DNA of 9,514 nucleotides, from contig DLQB01000023.1 of assembly GCA_002477505.1 (NCBI GenBank), positions 1-9,514 of the forward strand. Reading direction: 5' to 3'. A model generated the notes under the pieces. The model ran no database searches. It saw only the letters and a list, made by a program, of their open reading frames with translations, and was not told the DNA's origin. How positions within the stretch are numbered: the first letter of the stretch is position 1; every line of letters begins with the position of its first letter. This stretch comes from Flavobacteriales bacterium UBA7443. Its GTDB lineage: Bacteria; Bacteroidota; Bacteroidia; Flavobacteriales_D; Sanyastnellaceae. The position numbers were made by a program, and so were the translations under genes. Below, in pieces: positions 6,908-9,514 of the stretch.

Positions 6908-9514
6908 TTATTTCGCCGCTTTGACGAAACGACCTACTTCGATTTCACCATTTTCTTTTTGAATAAAAATATGGTAGAGCCCCATCGACAACGTGCTCAA
7001 ATCCAACGGTTCCTCAATGACTGATACTTCTTCAAATACCTTTCCATACACCGGCCTTCCCCTCGAATCATAAATGGACAATGCCAAATCTTGGCTGAGG
7101 AACACCCCGTACGCGATGGTAATCTGATCCGCTGCAGGATTCGGGTACGTCACGATATTATTGAAAGCAAAACCGTAAGAAATCTCTTCTTCTTCCTCTT
7201 CTTCCTGTTCCTGATAATCAAACTGAATCCAATTGAGATTGAACGGTGCATCCGTGATTTGTACACGCATGGTGTACATGCCCGTGTCCAAGTTGGCCGT
7301 AGCCGAAGTGGTTGCCCAGTTCTGCCATCCTCCAGTGGGCTCAAATTCTGATTGGCATACATAGATGACTTGTCCGTTTTCCCGGATCAGCCGAACGAGA
7401 ACTGCGCCAGTGCCGTCGAGGGATGCGGTTCGAAAATCCACATTGTAAAAGCCTGAATTGCTGACCTGGACTTGGTATTCCAGAATGTCGCCCGCATCCA
7501 AGTAGCCGACGTTTTGTCCGCCTCCCACATCCGATGTTCCCTCCAATTCCACGCCCATTTGATAAGAATATGATTCTGCCTCGATTCGACCGGGGATTTC
7601 GTGGACGATGTCCAAGGTATTCAGCACATCCTCCAATTGAAATGCTTCGAGGAGGTCACCGTCTTCCGCTTGAACAGCAGATCCTGAATACGAGATTTTG
7701 ATGACATCCGTTCCCTTCAGTGGTTGATCCATATCGAATACAACCATGCGGTCATTTTCAGCGCTCAGCGCCAGGGAATTGAACGAACGGACGTCGCCAT
7801 TCACAGCAATCTCAAAACCTCCTGGGACGGATACCAAGGGAGCCTGAATCGGCTTATTCACCGTCATCTCGATTTGGTCGTTGTTTCGGGTTTGAGCCGA
7901 AACAAATTCGTGGTCGGCGTCTGCCGGTGACATTCCGGTGTACTGGAATTCAAAGCTGCTCAAATTGAATCCAGGCTGATTCATGTAGAACGACAATGTC
8001 GATTGGCCCTCGTAAAGGATCACATCTTCTACCTCCACGGTTGTCCAGCTTTCCCAGCCTCCCGAATTCGCCACGGAAACCGGCTGAGACACATCGGCTC
8101 CATTGACCTCAAAATGGAATGTTCCGTCGTCCGCACCTGCAGCAACGCGCAACTCGACATCGTAGACTCCGGCAACTTCAACATCGACGGTGTAATTCAT
8201 CCACTCATCGGAAGCCAACCAACCCACGTTGTAACCGTTGCAGTTGATCACATCTCCGCACGGTTGCACGTCCACTCCATCATTGCGGTATGCCCACCCG
8301 CTGTTCCATTCGGTGTAATTTCCGGTGGAGACGTGGTAATTCGCCGTCTTGGTGTCCGAATACGCCGAGCCTACCACCCCAAGATCGAAATCCGTAGCGA
8401 AAACGACACCCGGTATGGACTGTGGCTCTTGGAAAGGACGTGTTTCATTGGAATAAACTTGACGGAACATCGCATCCACAACGTCTTCTTTGAACTCACA
8501 GTTTCCCGTCTTCAAATTCTCCGCGAGCTCCATCAGCGCAGCCGTCGCATCCTCAGTCGTTGGCGCTGGTCCACTGCCTCCCCAGTGATTCAACAGCGCC
8601 TGATAGTTATCCGTTTTGGGAATGCTCAAAATCGCCGAAATATTGTCAACCTTCTTCAACGGCCACCACGCCCAGCCGATGCCGAGGTCCTCCAGCAAAC
8701 GAATTGCATCACGGAACCAAACATTTGAATTTTCACCACTCTCTCCCAAATACAGCGGGACATTGTGCTCATTGCGCATGGTTGTGACCCACTGCATGGT
8801 CTCCGCGGTATTGGTACTCCAATATTTGTGGGGTGAGTATACCAGGTTGTCATCCCACGGTGGGGTCAGACCCGTGAAGTCATTGGCCCACCAATTTCCT
8901 TCAATGAAAATAATGTGATCCGGATCCACCGTGCGAATGCTATCCGTTACCTCCTCATACAATGCTCGCATGGCGGTGTTGCCCGGTAAGTCCCAGTTCG
9001 GCTCGTTCAGCAAATCGTATCCCGCGACCCAATCTTCATCGGCATAGTGTTCCGCCAATCGCTTCCACAAAGCCACCATTTTATTGCGATTTTCTGCGCT
9101 TTGCCACAATGAAGGATTTGCGGGATTGTAATCCGAAATGGCGGCATCATAGCCTTGGCCCCCTGGGGCGGCATGAAGATCAAGCACCACGTAAATTTCG
9201 TTCTGTTTGCACCACGAAATGAGACTGTCAGTCAACTCAAATCCAATCTCAAGCCAGGTGTTTTCACCTGGCACTGGTTCCTCTTCAATGGGCAACGTAA
9301 ACAGGTTGTAATGCATGGGCAAGCGCACGGAGTTGAACCCCCACGCCTTCATCGAATCGATGTCACTTTTTTGGACGTGATTTTGAAGCCAAGCGTCGTA
9401 AAATTCTTCCGTAGCCTCTTCTCCAATGGTCTCTTCAATCTTCTGCCGAATTTCCCACTGGGGGTTGGCATAGGCCGAAGTCTGAAGCATATAACCCTCT
9501 TGCACCATCCAACC
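6908..9514 (-). CDS. Multimodular GH5 glycoside hydrolase with two CBM6-like modules and T9SS sorting domain (5' end cut by window)
   Basis: Residues are numbered from the Met at 9508, but the frame continues through Gly-Trp to the window edge. GGW-type sequence before QEGYM is normally internal in GH5 enzymes, so the true start and signal peptide lie outside. The GH5 barrel spans about 1-335 and has the family's invariant residues: Arg62 (VRLP), His112 (DLHAAPG), Asn168-Glu169 (LLNEP, acid/base), His227 and Tyr229 (SPHKYW), Glu256 (LGES, nucleophile) and Trp282. Next come a CBM6-like module (about 364-524), an SwmB-like Ig-fold domain (about 528-632), a second CBM6-like module (about 638-765) and a seven-Glu linker (769-775). 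The end is a T9SS type-A sorting domain (about 783-866; YPNP at 788-791, LSMGLYHI, basic VKAAK end). The N-terminus resembles exo-beta-1,3-glucanase-type GH5 proteins, so a beta-glucan is the likely substrate; beta-1,4 or mixed-linkage glucan remain possible. Secretion to the surface or medium by T9SS is well supported. Confidence 0.94.
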   Translation of the reverse strand, partial: GWMVQEGYMLQTSAYANPQWEIRQKIEETIGEEATEEFYDAWLQNHVQKSDIDSMKAWGFNSVRLPMHYNLFTLPIEEEPVPGENTWLEIGFELTDSLISWCKQNEIYVVLDLHAAPGGQGYDAAISDYNPANPSLWQSAENRNKMVALWKRLAEHYADEDWVAGYDLLNEPNWDLPGNTAMRALYEEVTDSIRTVDPDHIIFIEGNWWANDFTGLTPPWDDNLVYSPHKYWSTNTAETMQWVTTMRNEHNVPLYLGESGENSNVWFRDAIRLLEDLGIGWAWWPLKKVDNISAILSIPKTDNYQALLNHWGGSGPAPTTEDATAALMELAENLKTGNCEFKEDVVDAMFRQVYSNETRPFQEPQSIPGVVFATDFDLGVVGSAYSDTKTANYHVSTGNYTEWNSGWAYRNDGVDVQPCGDVINCNGYNVGWLASDEWMNYTVDVEVAGVYDVELRVAAGADDGTFHFEVNGADVSQPVSVANSGGWESWTTVEVEDVILYEGQSTLSFYMNQPGFNLSSFEFQYTGMSPADADHEFVSAQTRNNDQIEMTVNKPIQAPLVSVPGGFEIAVNGDVRSFNSLALSAENDRMVVFDMDQPLKGTDVIKISYSGSAVQAEDGDLLEAFQLEDVLNTLDIVHEIPGRIEAESYSYQMGVELEGTSDVGGGQNVGYLDAGDILEYQVQVSNSGFYNVDFRTASLDGTGAVLVRLIRENGQVIYVCQSEFEPTGGWQNWATTSATANLDTGMYTMRVQITDAPFNLNWIQFDYQEQEEEEEEEISYGFAFNNIVTYPNPAADQITIAYGVFLSQDLALSIYDSRGRPVYGKVFEEVSVIEEPLDLSTLSMGLYHIFIQKENGEIEVGRFVKAAK

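Noticed and set aside
8003..8728. 241-codon plus-strand frame opposite the GH5 gene
   Set aside because: It is antisense to the CBM6 and GH5 coding region with clear catalytic motifs; the peptide shows no recognisable features.

Overview
The window looks like a polysaccharide-utilisation locus (PUL) from a member of the Bacteroidota, most likely a marine or aquatic flavobacterium-like lineage. The evidence is an adjacent SusC/SusD pair, two lipoproteins with Bacteroidota-style signal peptides, and an enzyme carrying a C-terminal type IX secretion (T9SS) sorting domain, a system confined to this phylum and close relatives. Base composition looks roughly balanced by eye, which is fairly high for Flavobacteriia, so I do not name a genus.

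All four large genes are on the minus strand and read from high to low coordinates. First is a multimodular GH5 glycoside hydrolase (6908-9514, cut by the right window edge at its N-terminus). Then come a SusC-family TonB-dependent transporter (3694-6783 from its preferred start), a SusD-family surface lipoprotein (2057-3682) and a lipoprotein with two PKD domains (292-1995) in the place where SusE/SusF-type glycan-binding proteins usually sit. SusC and SusD are 11 nt apart and SusD and the PKD lipoprotein 61 nt apart. A strong intrinsic terminator (237-270) lies 21 nt beyond the last stop codon and marks the 3' end of the unit. The first 118 bases hold what looks like the C-terminus of a convergent plus-strand gene outside the PUL.

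The proposed working model is as follows. The T9SS-exported GH5 enzyme, with two CBM6-like modules, cuts a beta-glucan at or beyond the cell surface. The PKD lipoprotein and SusD capture the products, and SusC imports them through the outer membrane using TonB energy. The GH5 N-terminal sequence resembles exo-beta-1,3-glucanase-type GH5 enzymes, and PKD lipoproteins behind susCD are familiar from marine laminarin loci, so a beta-1,3-glucan such as laminarin is the best substrate guess. That is inference. No regulator, GH16, GH17, GH3 or GH30 gene is visible; any such genes would lie to the right of the window.

I see no CRISPR array, transposon, tRNA or rRNA, and no wholly new type of system. 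The least conventional element is the duplicated Trp/Cys-rich module in the PKD lipoprotein.
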